From positions 89,884,565-89,948,564 of the forward strand of contig OZ010595.1 in the NCBI GenBank assembly GCA_963932145.1: DNA of 64,000 nucleotides, in the 5' to 3' direction. Shown here piece after piece: positions 12,134-23,235 of this stretch. Below the pieces are notes generated by a model, which saw only the letters and a list, made by a program, of their open reading frames with translations, ran no database searches and was not told the DNA's origin. Source of the stretch: Acanthosepion lycidas. Taxonomy: Eukaryota; Mollusca; Cephalopoda; Sepiida; Sepiidae. Made by a program: the position numbers and the translations under genes. Within the stretch, counting starts at the first letter, position 1. The number at the start of each line of letters is the position of its first letter.

Positions 12134-12148
12134 TCTTTGCAGCTTCTG
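12134..12148. repeat. 15-bp target-site duplication, right copy
   Basis: A perfect match to 9069-9083. It marks the LINE 5' truncation point. Confidence 0.85.
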
Positions 12149-13367
12149 TCTGTAATGAAAGTTCCAGAACGTGTTAGCCGTTATTGACGCGCTCGTAAAA
12201 ATCGTTATAAACGACTACGAAAATGTTTCACTTACGCATGTTAGATCGTGAGGTTGCGCGCATAATATTTCAGTAATGTCTGTTCTGACCGCAATTTTCC
12301 TTCCTGGATTTGTTGTCGATTTGGACGTTTTTCGTCTTTTTCATTACTGGTTCAAATCACTCAAAGCAAACGTCGTATATTGTTCTACAAAAGGAACTGA
12401 TTTGTTGCCCTATGAATGAATTTTTTTATCTGACGTTATTTCTATCCTTGTTTTTTTTTTTAATTTTCTTAAATCAGCTCTAATCTTTTGGCCATATTGT
12501 TCTGCAAAGGTGACTGTTGCAATCTTCTTTAGTTTAATTTGCTTTTCAGATGGTGTGAGCTGGCGCTATTTTTCTATTTTATTTTGGCCTTGTTTTTGCA
12601 TATTTTTAAAGGTTTCATATATTTTGAGATTAATGTGTCCTTTGCATACATTTTTTTTCAATTAAATGATGTTTTATATAATGAGCATCCTTGTTTCAAA
12701 ATACCTTCTCTTATTCTTATGTATATTTTTGGGGGTTTTCCTTTGAAATCACTTGGTATATTAAATTGGCTTGTAGGCATTTACCATCTAATGGGCATTT
12801 AGACATTATTCTGTAGCTACAGATGAAATTTGCATGCATTTATGGTCTACTTGTGATTTTCTGTTTTTGATATTGTGATTTGTAGCTTATTTTCAGTATA
12901 GTTATAGTTAAGTTTTACAGTGTTTCTGTTGGGTATTTTGTGCAGTTGATTTGATTTTTGGAGTTGCTTGTCTTCGATCTGAACATACATTTCTTCATTT
13001 CAGATTCTTGGAGTAAATCTACTTTTCTGTGTCAGGAAGAGAAAAACAGGTGTTTAAACGCTGACTGATATTCGTATCAGTAACTTCCTAATGTCGAGTC
13101 CCTCAAAGTTTCGCAAAAAGATTTGTAAACGACCGCTTATAATTGGCTTCAAAGAGACTTCTAAAATGATTGTATTAAAATCGATCTTTACTGAGTGGCT
13201 CAGAATTGCAAGGTTAACTTAGTAATGCTTTGCTTTTAGTCTTCCACGTGGCAGTGATCCGAATCTCAGCTCAAGGAACAAAAACAAATGCTAAAATTTC
13301 GAATCACAAAACGAATTAGACTCAATATAGCGCCATTCTTCACAAATTCCGTGCTGTAACTCATCTG

Positions 13368-13371
<4 letters not shown>
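12149..13371. other. No gene recognised
   Basis: T-rich sequence. The longest frame (12539-12802) is a hydrophobic, Phe/Ile/Leu-rich translation of T-rich DNA without family resemblance. Confidence 0.4.
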
Positions 13372-13459
<88 letters not shown>

Positions 13460-13468
13460 GAGAGAGAA
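13372..13468. repeat. (TA)n followed by (GA)n microsatellite
   Basis: TA repeats at 13372-13412 and GA repeats at 13415-13468. Confidence 0.95.
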
Positions 13469-13539
13469 ACAGTGAGCACATAGAAATCAACTTTGCATGG
13501 TTGCTGACGATTTCACACTTCTTGGTCCGAATATAGCAA

Positions 13540-13896
13540 ATAATAATAATAATAATAATAATAAAACTATCAAAATACAATGACCTTGAAATCGAAATCT
13601 CAAAAATGCGTCACATGAGAACTTCAACAATTCCAATTGTAGTTGGAGCCCTCGGATTGATTGGAAAAGATTCCAATAGACACACTGAAGGGATTCCTGG
13701 AAGCCCATGCCTTAAAGAATTACAAAAAAATTGTTATCATAAATACAGCCCACTCCTTACGAAGGGCTTTATCTATGTAAAATATGCGTGATTTCTTTTC
13801 CAAATTGCTCAGTGGAAAATGTCATGATGCCATTTTTTACCTTAAGTCTCTGGTCGGGACCTGGAAAGAAATGAGTCCACAACAGAAATCAAAGGA

Positions 13897-13941
<45 letters not shown>
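13540..13941 (+). mobile_element. RLE-type LINE, copy D, flanked on both sides by (AAT)n
   Basis: A short 3'-end copy (13565-13898) starts directly after an (AAT)n run at about 13540-13564 and ends in another at 13899-13941. The frame 13606-13791 reads TSTIPIVVGALGLIGKDSN and then GIPGSPCLKELQKNC, the carboxy end of the endonuclease region, identical in layout to copies B and C. The conserved 3' untranslated segment with GTGGAAAATGTCATGATGCC follows. No active site is retained because of 5' truncation. Confidence 0.85.
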
Positions 13942-13943
<2 letters not shown>

Positions 13944-14484
13944 AACTGAAAGACGCCTATCAAAATACGAAATATAAAAATACGAATTTAACGCATTTGA
14001 TGAGCTTCAGAATTTTTATCAAATAGATAATTACAGCAACAATAGCCTATACATAAATAAATATTCAAATGATTTATTACTTGGCTAACTCCAATGTACA
14101 ACCGCTCATCACGTCCAGCTACTTGAGAGTCAATATAAAATGATTGAATAAAATAAATTAAATATATAATTAAATAACTAACTTAAAATAAATAATTGGT
14201 AAGCTTGCATTAATGTCTATTTTCTGAATTATATAATGGTTGTTGAATTTGGTGTGTTTATTTTATGACCCGTTAATTTTTAATATATCAGCCATTTTAA
14301 TTGCGTCTACATATTTCAATGTTGTCACATTGTTAACGAAACTGTAGCTGTTGTTTTGTGGAGTATGAATATGATATTTGGTAATAAAATTTATCAGACC
14401 TACTGAAACTGTTGAGAAGTGTTACGCAAAATTCTAGTGATGGTCAAGAGATAAGTTGCTTCAACATTTATTAATTTATAGACT

Positions 14485-14530
<46 letters not shown>

Positions 14531-15089
14531 TACTTTAGACATTATTTTAGTGGATACTCGTAAAGTAAGTAGACGTTATGTTTTTATTTTAAATAGCATT
14601 TATTTTGTTGACCTACCTGCACACTGGAGAAAACGTATTAAAGTCGACTGGATCAGCTGAACGAAAAATCTCACATACTAAACAAATCGATTGGATGTAT
14701 GAATCCTAAATTTGTTGACCAGACATCCGCATTGCAGTCAATATGTATTTGGAAAATGATTGATGAGATGAATAATAGTTGTTCCTTTGTTTTTCTTTGT
14801 TCAACCCGGATCCTACGAGTCTAGTGACTAATCTTGAGTTATTGGAAAGAGGGATCGAGCTGGTGGGTCAGCAAATTAATGATACACATTGAGGCAAATG
14901 AAATTTAAATTGACTTGCAATTGAAAGTTGTCAGCTAATATATTTGCAAAATGTAATCGCACTTTAAATTGCACAGATTTGAAAATAATCTGTGAATAGT
15001 TTTTCGGAAGAGTTGTCAGTATTTCAACTTTAGATAATGAATAATTAGATCAGGGGCACGGCCATAAATGAAGTCAAATGTAGCCGACG

Positions 15090-15092
<3 letters not shown>
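13942..15092. other. No gene recognised
   Basis: AT-rich DNA with a (CA)n(TA)n run at about 14488-14530. No coding similarity seen. Confidence 0.4.

Positions 15093-15130
<38 letters not shown>
15093..15130. repeat. (AT)n microsatellite
   Basis: About 19 AT units. Confidence 0.95.
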
Positions 15131-15132
<2 letters not shown>

Positions 15133-15226
15133 AACAATAAAAAAAAAAAAAAAATTAAAATCTTCAGACAGATTGGGTTGTAGATTAATATTCTTTCGTT
15201 TTTTTATTATTATTATTACATTTAGA

Positions 15227-15270
15227 TTCCTCGACTAGTTTCGGCCGAAATGGCCATCATCGGGAGGAGA
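15227..15270 (-). ncRNA. Hammerhead-ribozyme-like motif (type I layout)
   Basis: Read on the minus strand, TCCTC (stem I, 5' side) is followed by CCGATGA (consensus CTGANGA, one mismatch). A GGCC...GGCC helix for stem II comes next, then GAAAC, a six-base palindrome ACTAGT as minimal stem III, C as the cleavage residue, and GAGGA completing stem I. Minimal self-complementary stem III is what is described for hammerheads in Penelope-like elements. An extra T between the first box and stem II and the T-to-C change in the core make activity uncertain. It is the most complete of the hammerhead-like sites here. Confidence 0.5.
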
Positions 15271-15323
15271 AATATTTCTGCGTGCTGCTAACACTAAACT
15301 ACAGAAATGAATGTCTTGATGGA

Positions 15324-15326
<3 letters not shown>

Positions 15327-15418
<92 letters not shown>
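15327..15418. repeat. (AT)n microsatellite
   Basis: About 46 AT units. The Tyr/Ile frames across it are artefacts. Confidence 0.97.
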
Positions 15419-15419
<1 letters not shown>

Positions 15420-16230
15420 TAGCAGCATGGCCCGGCGTTGGCCGTGCCTGATTCAAAAATCGTACGACTCATACAGCAATCGCTATCACTTGACTTAAAA
15501 TATTTTTGCCTTTCCTTGATTTTAAAGCAGTGCCCTTTGCCGTGCTGATGTTGCTACATGCCTTACTTCTTGCCTATCTCACACTGCGAATTTTTTCTAA
15601 GCTCTATACTAAACATTAAATCTGTTACGAAAAAAGAACTAAACAAAATGAACACAAAACGATCAGTTTTAAAAAAGAATTCGTACCTGGAATAAACAAA
15701 TGAAAAAAGAATGATAACAACAAATACTTTTTCACACACAACCCAGTTCTGCGGAATCAGAATCAACGTTGAGTTTAAGCAAGCGAATGAGCCAATTGGA
15801 GTAAAGTACCATGCAGATTTAAATTTTTTCCCACTTGTGACGAATGCAGCTATCGATTTTTTTTGCATGCTAGCATGCTAGTTAACATTCGTGTCAGTCA
15901 CCTGTTGGCTCTCCTGCTGGTCAATAGAATCTTTCTGCCTATTCGTGACAGCCAGCTATAGGCTCTCACTCTGGCCAGTAGAAAATGGCCGCAAACTACA
16001 TGAAAACTGCCGTAGAAGCATGAAAAAAATCAATTATTTCCACTATCGATGGGAGTTGGGAAATGCAAAGTTGGTCTTGGCCTTCCCGCTAACTTGGAGC
16101 ATGTGCATGTCAATTTTGGTGCAAATCCGTCGAAAATTGTGGCCGTGCATTCGTTACACACACACACACACATACACACACACACACACACACATCCTGC
16201 CTTTTATAGATAGAGATATATATTGCAGAT
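15416..16230 (+). repeat. Possible unclassified interspersed repeat with (CA)n near its end
   Basis: It starts at TATACTAGCAGCATGGCCCGG and ends with GTGCAAATCCG...GTGGCCGTGCAT, a (CA)n run at 16157-16194 and TATAGATAGAGATATATA. This start/end combination resembles a widespread invertebrate repeat type, recalled and not verified. A related terminus (TTTGGTTTCGATCAG...GGACGGACGGGCAGAC) lies at 16735-16830. Confidence 0.3.
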
Positions 16231-16899
16231 TGATGCCTCATATATACATTTGAATGCGGAATCATTGACGTAAAGGTCAACATGATTTACCTGCCCACTG
16301 GAAAGTTCTTTTCCTCGCACTTTTTACATGAAATCAGTGCATGCAGAGTGTATATCGAAAGAGGATTTGGAAAGGGTCTGCAAAAAGCAGGAACAGTGTG
16401 CAGAGAATCATTTTTTTCTAGCTCCTCCAACATATAATCGCTTCTACAGCCAACTAAGCTATCATCAGAAGGGGAGACAATTTCGTTTGTTCTGACATGC
16501 TTAGCCTTACATTTTATAAACGAGAATTTTCCCAACACGAGTTAGCGCTTTGAATTCCTCAACGTATTTAGTATTGATTAAATTGATTTTAAAAGTGTGG
16601 GAGTATTTTGTATGTTAAATAATAAAATTTAAAATGTTTCCAAAACAATTAATGAAAATGTATTATACTAAGCTACGCAAACTAGTAAAACCAACTGTAC
16701 TTTGTACTCCCTTAGCTGTTTGCACGTCTCCCCAAAATTTGGTTTCGATCAGTTAATATATGGTTATTTTAGAGGGTGTGGCGGACGGACGGGCAGACAA
16801 ACAGAAGTGACAGAAATTTATATATACATATTGCGATGAGTAAATTGTCGTGCATGCGCAGTGCTTGTTTTTGATTCTGTCAACTGCACAGTATAGTAG
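16231..16899. other. No gene recognised; repeat-like terminus at 16735-16830
   Basis: The 83-codon minus frame at 16287-16538 has no recognised similarity. The GGACGGACGGGCAGACAAACAG stretch resembles the 3' ends of interspersed repeats. Confidence 0.35.
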
Positions 16900-17485
16900 G
16901 GTCAGTTAGGCATCTCCTGTGAGAAAAAGAACACCATAACGCAATTAACTCCGCCTAAAATTTGGAAACGGCATGCTGTACTGTTTGGCATTTAAAATAT
17001 GTGGGTGTTAATCTGAAGACAGTGCAGAGGATTCAGAAAAAATTGGATGAGTCTAATAGTGATTACGAAGGTGTTTGTAGTGATCACTAGTGATGGCGAC
17101 GCTATGTGTCCATTCATCTTCCTACAGGGCCTCAGACTCAACAGGGAGGCCTACATCAAGTACCCTGAGGAGGTAGTACTGCCCTGGGTGACTGCTAGAA
17201 GACCCTATGTCTGGCAACAGAACTCTGCATCATGCAATTTCTGCGACCACATCACTCCTTACAACTAGCCACTCAACACCCTAGACTACAACCTCCTTGG
17301 TTATTATGTGTAGGGTACAGTTGAGTAAAAGACCAACAAAACTCCTTGTAACACCAAAGGTGAAAGGAAGTCAAGAATTATGGCATCATTCACCAAATTA
17401 AAAAGGATACCGCCAGAAAAGTTACAAGAGATTCCAAGTCGTCTGGAGGCCGTGCTTGAAGCCAATAGCGATTTTATTGAATAAA
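16900..17485 (+). pseudogene. Mariner/Tc1-like transposase relic
   Basis: The frames read NLKTVQRIQKKLDES (a helix-turn-helix-like end), then VFVVITSDGDAMCPFIF, YIKYPEEVVLPWV, RPYVWQQNSASC, a TLDYNLLGYYV block, RKSRIMASFTKL and LEAVLEANSDFIE before a stop at about 17483. This is the order of a DD(D/E) mariner transposase: catalytic core, the WQQD block, the second Asp/Glu region, and the C-terminal amphipathic end. The usual Asp in the WQQD block is Asn here (QQNSASC). Stops interrupt the frame after HITPYN and in the helix-turn-helix part, so it cannot encode active enzyme. No clear terminal inverted repeats were seen. Confidence 0.75.
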
Positions 17486-17640
17486 TTTACTCTTTCGTAT
17501 TTCAAGATATTTTTGTATAATTTTGGTAAATATATCTGATAAAATGAAAAATTGCACATTTCATTATTATTTTACTTGTCTGTCTGAATCTCTGATGTGA
17601 GAAATTATTATTTATATTCGGACTGTTGTCCTTATCTTTT

Positions 17641-17870
17641 TTGTTCTTATCACAACGTTTTGTCTATTGTGTCTTCCGGTCGTCATCAGGTGTTTATCGA
17701 TATGGGTAACGAGACGAGGTATCCCTAGACATGGGCAGTGGAATGAGAAAAGTCTATCCCCATAGATAAAATAAAAGGTTCAGTTTAGCTAGGTTACCCA
17801 GATCAAGATACATGATATATATGAAGATCGGAGGATACACCGACCGAAACGTTGTCTTAATTCATCTTAT
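17641..17870. other. Pair of opposed hammerhead-like termini
   Basis: On the minus strand a perfect CTGATGA (complement of 17683-17689) is followed by AAAACGTTGTG (complement of 17651-17661). On the plus strand GAAGATCGG...CCGACCGAAACGTTGTC (17823-17856) has a TCGG/CCGA stem II and a GAAAC box. The two face outward around a segment bounded by GGGTAAC and GTTACCC. This resembles inverted PLE termini. Neither motif is complete. Confidence 0.4.
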
Positions 17871-18588
17871 TACTGTAGTATTTTATCATAACGGTATGGT
17901 GATATATACTTTTCGTTTATTACTATTGTGTCAATACATTCTTTATTATTAATATTATTTTATTACAAGTTTGATTTCATCTTAGCATTGTTGCTGTTTA
18001 TGTAGATAATCTGGGTAAATACACACTTCATTATTTTATTATGAGTTCGATACCTTTTTTCGTGTTGCTCCTTATCTAAACACCCGATGTCGATACAATT
18101 TCACGACTGCTGCCAAAAAGCAATACATCTGAATTAATGAAAAAGCAACTGACAAAGCTTGAAGAAGTTTCCCATGCACAAAATATTTACTAAAGTTAAA
18201 TAATTTAAAAAAATATGATCTTTTATACAAATAAACACATAAACATATTTATAGGGAATGAAAAAAATATTTTTGCCTATTGAAATCAAAGAAAGACATC
18301 AACGAAGCAAATTAAAATAATAAACAGCAAAAAGATTTGAAAATAACAATTATAATGGGAATTATAGAAATTCCCATATTAGTCGATCTTATAATAATGG
18401 AGCCTTTTATTAGAAAGCATAAGATATTAGGCATAATATTGAAAACCACAGCCTATTTCATGAGGATGTTTTCGTGAAGTTGAAAGAAATAATTGATGAA
18501 ATTCCTTCCGAAGAATTCTGATGTGAGGGATATGACAGCGACATATTTTCTTCAGTCAATTTGTAGCAATATCATTTTAAAGGATCAT
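17871..18588. other. No gene recognised
   Basis: AT-rich. A frame near 18450-18540 reads EIIDEIPSEEF and DSDIFSS, faintly like the acidic start of a piggyBac transposase, but it is too short to call. Confidence 0.35.
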
Positions 18589-20107
18589 TATTATTATTAT
18601 TTTTTATTTTCTTTGATTTCTGGCGTTTACACATTTCTTTCCGGATCCCGCCCAGGGACCTAAGGTTAGAAATGGCATCATGACACTTTCCACTGACAAA
18701 AAAAAAAAAAAAAAATTACATAGATAAAGCCCTTCGTAAAGTGTAGGCTGTACTTGTCAGAACAATTTTTTGTATCTCCATGAGGCATGGATTTCCAGGA
18801 ATCCCTTCAATTAGTCTACTGCAAACTTTTCAACCAGTCCTAGGGGTCCAACTACAGCAGGGATTTCTGATGTTCCCATATGCCACATTTTCGAAATTTC
18901 TATTTCAAGGTCCTTGTATTTTGACAACTTTTTGAATATCTTCAAAGATACATTGCAGTCAGCAGGGACTGCCATATCAATAAGAAGACACTTTTTTTGT
19001 TTGTTTTAACAATATCTGGGCGGTTGGCTTTGATTGTTCTGTCAGTGTGTATTGTGTAGTCCGATAGAATTGTAACAGGTCCTATCTCCGTAACCAGGTC
19101 TGGGTGGTGTTCATACTATTTTCTTTCAGTTTCCTTCCCGTAGAAGTTGCAGATTTTCCAGTGCAGATATTGGCCCACTCTGTAATGCTGGGTTTTATAT
19201 TCAGTGGGTGCCAATGTCGTGCAACCTGACACAAGATGATAAATCATTTGTGGATATTTATCACAGAATCTGCATTTTGGGCTAACACAATATTTTATTA
19301 CATGTGCCTGATAATTCCTAGTTAGCAAGCATTGGTCCTGTGAGATGATGCATGCGGTAGCAAGTGAGAAGCTTTCTCGTTTGGGCTTCCATTCGCTTAA
19401 TTTCAGCTATGGTCCAGTTAAGGACATTAAAGTTGTATTGCACCACAGGAACAGCCAATGTGTTTATGGCTGATATTTTTTTTTTGAGTTTAGCTCAGTA
19501 TTTAGTACCAGGCGTACACGTCTGTAGTACTTTTTTCTTATTTTTTCCTTCATTTGGGGGTGTTGTGTGCCATCTCCTTCACTAATTCCTAGGTACTTAT
19601 AAGCTTCATCATGCTCCAATTCCCTAATCTTTGTGACAAAATCTAAATCTATTAAAGGTGTTTCTGTAATTCTACCTTTCTTGAATGTTACTTTTGCACA
19701 TTTATCTAATCCGAAGTCCATACCTATGTCGTCACTGAAGTATTTTACAATATTGAGGAGGCCTTTCAACTCATTGTCGTCTTTGGCAAAGAGTTTGAGA
19801 TCATCTATGTAGAGTAGGTGATTGAATATTTTCTTATTTATTTTGTAACCATAGCTACTGTTGTTCACTTCATGTGTAAGAGGGATTAAGGATAAACAAA
19901 ACAGAAGGAGTGACAGAAAGTCTCCTTGAAAGATTCCATGTTGGATATTCAGACGGTTGGATATGGCACTACCCCCGGTATGACTAAGGTATAGTTTGGT
20001 GTTCCACATTCCCATGCTGTGCTTAAGGGAATTTAATACCACAGGGGAGACTTTGTACATTTCCAAAGTCTTAAGGATCCAAGAATGTGGAACACTATTA
20101 TTATTAT
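18589..20107 (-). mobile_element. RLE-type LINE, copy C (RT to (AAT)n tail)
   Basis: The longest copy on the minus strand, 5'-truncated. The frame 20171-19464 (235 aa) encodes SVPHSWILKTLEMYK, GIFQGDFLSLLLFCLS, the catalytic LLYIDDLKLFAKDD, the FGLDKCAKVTFKKG block and EAYKYLGISEGD. The frame 19328-19116 encodes the Cys/His finger CRFCDKYPQMIYHLVSGC (one His became Tyr). The next segment has RPDIV and LLIDMAVPADC in broken frames (PD-x13-D, the restriction-like endonuclease signature). The 3' end is at 18603 with (AAT)n at 18589-18602. The 5' edge near 20095 also meets (AAT)n. Stops and frameshifts between the domains make it inactive. Confidence 0.85.
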
Positions 20108-20109
20108 TA

Positions 20110-20211
20110 TTAGGTTGGTGCAAAAATAATGACGTAATAATGTCGTTTTTTGACGTATTTTTTAACGTCAAAAAACGACATTATTACATCATCATTTTTG
20201 CATCAACCTAA
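20110..20211. mobile_element. Hairpin MITE, mariner Hsmar1/MADE1-like, copy 1
   Basis: 102 bp beginning TTAGGTTGGTGCAAAA and ending in the near-perfect reverse complement TTTTTGCATCAACCTAA. TA dinucleotides at 20108-20109 and 20212-20213 are the target duplication. Both arms contain AATAATGTCGTTTTTTGACG-type sequence, so the whole element folds into one hairpin. The terminus matches the start of the human Hsmar1/MADE1 inverted repeat. It sits in an (AAT)n tract at the 5' edge of LINE copy C. Confidence 0.9.
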
Positions 20212-20213
20212 TA

Positions 20214-20537
20214 TCATTATTATTATATAAAGAAATATGTTAATATATTTGAAGGATGTGTAAATTGTCATTATTTTTTATTAGTATTTTTCCACTTACA
20301 TTTAGTTATTTTTATCACAACCAATCAGACATCATCCAACGGTCATTAGTAAAATTAACATTGTTTTAAATTCTATTATTAGACGATTGACTGATTCATT
20401 TATTTTTTAAATCCACTCAACCCTTAAAGACGAAACATATTTTGAATTGTAGGAAGTTAATTACAGTACCCCCCCCCCATCTAAGTACTGGCTTAACAGG
20501 AACCGGAGATTTCAACATGATTTGATCGAAGGTAATT
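20214..20537. other. No gene recognised
   Basis: AT-rich, with a run of nine or more C residues near 20468-20478. Confidence 0.4.
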
Positions 20538-20815
20538 ATTAGATGAAACATTGTCAACCATTATTAATTTTGGACTAATATTTCTTTGAACTTCATTTTA
20601 CATGCTTTATTTACAATCCTAGTATTAGATGCAATAATAGATTTCTTAGATGAAGCATTGTCAACTATTATTAATTTCGGACGAGTATTTCTTTCATCTT
20701 AATTTTATTGGCTTTATTTACAATGTAGTACTAGATTCAATAATAGAATTTCGTAGATGAAGCATTTTCAACCATTATTTTGACTTTATTGGTTTCATTT
20801 ACATTCATTGTGTAA
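20538..20815. repeat. 107-bp tandem repeat, about 2.6 units
   Basis: Units start at about 20539, 20646 and 20753 with TTAGATGAAGCATTGTCAAC-type sequence and share TTATTAATTTYGGAC and GCTTTATTTACAAT blocks. The third unit is shortened. Confidence 0.75.
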
Positions 20816-21597
20816 AATAGAGACCCAGCTATTCTATCATTTAAGCACCGAATGGCAATGGATCTTTATTTTTCGACGCTCTTCATTCTGTTGCTGTACA
20901 AGGACTGTCTGAGTTGCGATGAATAGCAACTAAGATTCATCTGAAAGAAATACTAGATAAATATTAATAATAGCAAATGAAGGTATTATGGAAAAACAGA
21001 GTTAAAGATTTCAGCTCAAGTGTTGACATTCCATTATCGATTCCTACGCCTAAACTACAGAATTATGAGAATAATTTAAAGTGGCACAAATCTCCTTCAA
21101 TATTTCGTCTCAACAGCAATTCATGATGTGTCATTCTATTATAATGACAATTGACAACGACTTACGCAACTCTCTCTGCCGACGGGGGGAAAAAAAAACG
21201 ACGTGTTCGACTTTGGGCAAAATGTCACTGAGCGATTTTTTTAGTCAACAAATAGGACTTTGTTCTTAGTATATCATTGACTCTCGGCAACAAAATCTCG
21301 TGAAAAAATTATGAAATTTTCTTCCGAATTCTCGCATCACCTTCTCTTGAAAGGTTATTATGGTAGAAAGACGTAGAGGTCATTCAATATCACTTACAAA
21401 GGAAAAGAATGAGACATTTTTATTCAATATCCTTATTAAGTTATGCGAGAAAGCAATATTTCTTTCTATACTTAGAAAATGAAAGCCTTGAGAAGTTTGT
21501 GCCGTTCTAATTATTTTCGTTTTCACATCACTGGCACCTGCTAGATTTCACTGTAAATCAAGATAAAGGAAATCTAATATTCCAGTAGTCACTTCAG

Positions 21598-21600
<3 letters not shown>
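20816..21600. other. No gene recognised
   Basis: AT-rich unique-looking sequence with no supported feature. Confidence 0.4.

Positions 21601-21654
<54 letters not shown>
21601..21654. repeat. (CTAT)n microsatellite
   Basis: About 13 CTAT units. Confidence 0.97.
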
Positions 21655-21655
<1 letters not shown>

Positions 21656-21959
21656 GTCTCTTCATAACTTTATCAATCTATGTGAGCGTATTTACATATA
21701 TATTAGAATATTCAGAAGCATTGATTTCTGCATAGTAATTTGTATTATATCATGAATGAAGATTGGGAGGGGTTTCTATGTCCGTTCGTGATTAATGAAA
21801 CCCATGTGGGACAGATAAATTTTTACATGTTCACTGCAGGAGAGGATCTGGAAGCCAGCGTGGGATCTAGCCTTGCGAACTAAGTTGGTTACCTGTCCTT
21901 CCATGTCACCTTCTCGACTGTCTCTATTTCTCATTAATTGTGCGCAAGTTCATAGGAGA
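21655..21959. other. No gene recognised
   Basis: Unique-looking sequence. No supported feature. Confidence 0.35.
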
Positions 21960-22620
21960 TAAGGGCCCTTTTCAAAGTGTTCTTAGATATCTTGTGTCCC
22001 ACTATTTTTGTCACCTACAGAATCGTGTAGTTGGATCTTTTTCAGCAGAGCTTCAACACTTGTGACCTTGGTTAAGCCATTGTTAGTGATGAGGATATTT
22101 CTGTGTTCTTTTGGAATATAGTGCAAAGACAACGTTGATAGAAGTGCAGGTGTATGCGTAGACGGCGCGGTATATGACCAAGGATTAGGCCCCATATAGA
22201 ACGGTGGGAATTACTATGTCTTTGTAGAATCTGTTTTGTTTTTGTTAGGTTACTCTTCTTCCAAACACATTTGTATTGTCTCTGAACGGTCTTAATAGCC
22301 TTGGTCAGTCGGATGTTTTTTCTCTATCCATTTTGGCGTCGTAGGATCAGCTTTGGAGAACCGATGAAAATGGAAGCTGTATAATGTTTTTATTTGGTGC
22401 CGGTTGATGGAGAAAACCTGCTCCTTTAAGGATGAATTCTATGCGAATGAGCTTAGTGGCTTTTGTTCAGCAGGATGTTACTTGCTGAAGAATCACTTTT
22501 GAGTGAGCGTCATCTGTAAACAGGCGCCTTCTGATTTGCTGGACCGAGATCTTAATGTGTGCTCTGAGGTACTTTACATTGAAGAGGTTGTTGTTTGGTT
22601 CTGGTGGGGAGGCGGGCAAA
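21960..22620 (-). pseudogene. Non-LTR LINE RT C-terminal relic
   Basis: Minus-strand frames read VKYLRAHIKISVQQIRRRLF, then TDDAHSK where an F-A-D-D catalytic box is expected, KATKLIRIEF and GFLHQPAPN. After a gap come LTKAIKTVQRQYKCVWKKSN, DIVIPTVLYGA, and finally ILITNNGLTKVTSVEALLKKIQLH. This is the order of RT palm, thumb and the conserved C-terminal part of a common molluscan LINE family. Part of the catalytic block is deleted, and several stops and frameshifts are present. I cannot fix the clade from memory. Confidence 0.65.
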
Positions 22621-23235
22621 TGTACATTGTTTCTTATTAAATAATGATGAAAACTTATGCAAAAAATTAATGATGGCGCAGAAAACGGACATATTTAAAA
22701 TATGGAGTTAAGAAAAGAGAATACTGACATTTAATACAAGAAGAAATCTGCGGGGTAAACCGGGTTTCGCTTCGCACTTATCAAAACTTAATCGAGGAAT
22801 AATAACATAAAAGTATGTACGTACTTAATAAAAGAAAACACAAATACACTGCATTAGTAATAAAGATTTTCGAATATGAAGTCTCTTCGGAGTCATTCCT
22901 TCTGCTTAGACAGGGGAGGCTACCATGATTTAATGAAAATTGTATGAAGTAATTTGAGATTGAAGTATTTGTTACTAATATAGCTTATTTGTGTTTTCCT
23001 TTTTTTTAGTTCATATGTACTTTTATTTTATTATGCCGCTATTATGACATCCTGTGATTGCTTGGCTGCATATCTAGGATTCGAATCTCTCTTTCCACGT
23101 ATATTTGTCTACGTATTTTCATGTTATTTATACCAAATATTTTATATTTATGTATAACAAGTTATATAAAAGACAGAAGTATTTCACAGTTGGCATATCT
23201 TGATGGTTGATGGAAAGAAAAGTGGAGATATTTAT
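22621..23235. other. No gene recognised
   Basis: AT-rich. No supported feature. Confidence 0.35.

Noticed and set aside
15235-15498. Overlapping Tyr/Ile-repeat ORFs on both strands
   Set aside because: They lie across a 92-bp (AT)n array.
18440-18545. Possible piggyBac transposase N-terminus (EIPSEEF, DSDIFSS)
   Set aside because: Only about 30 codons, with an internal stop and no catalytic region downstream.
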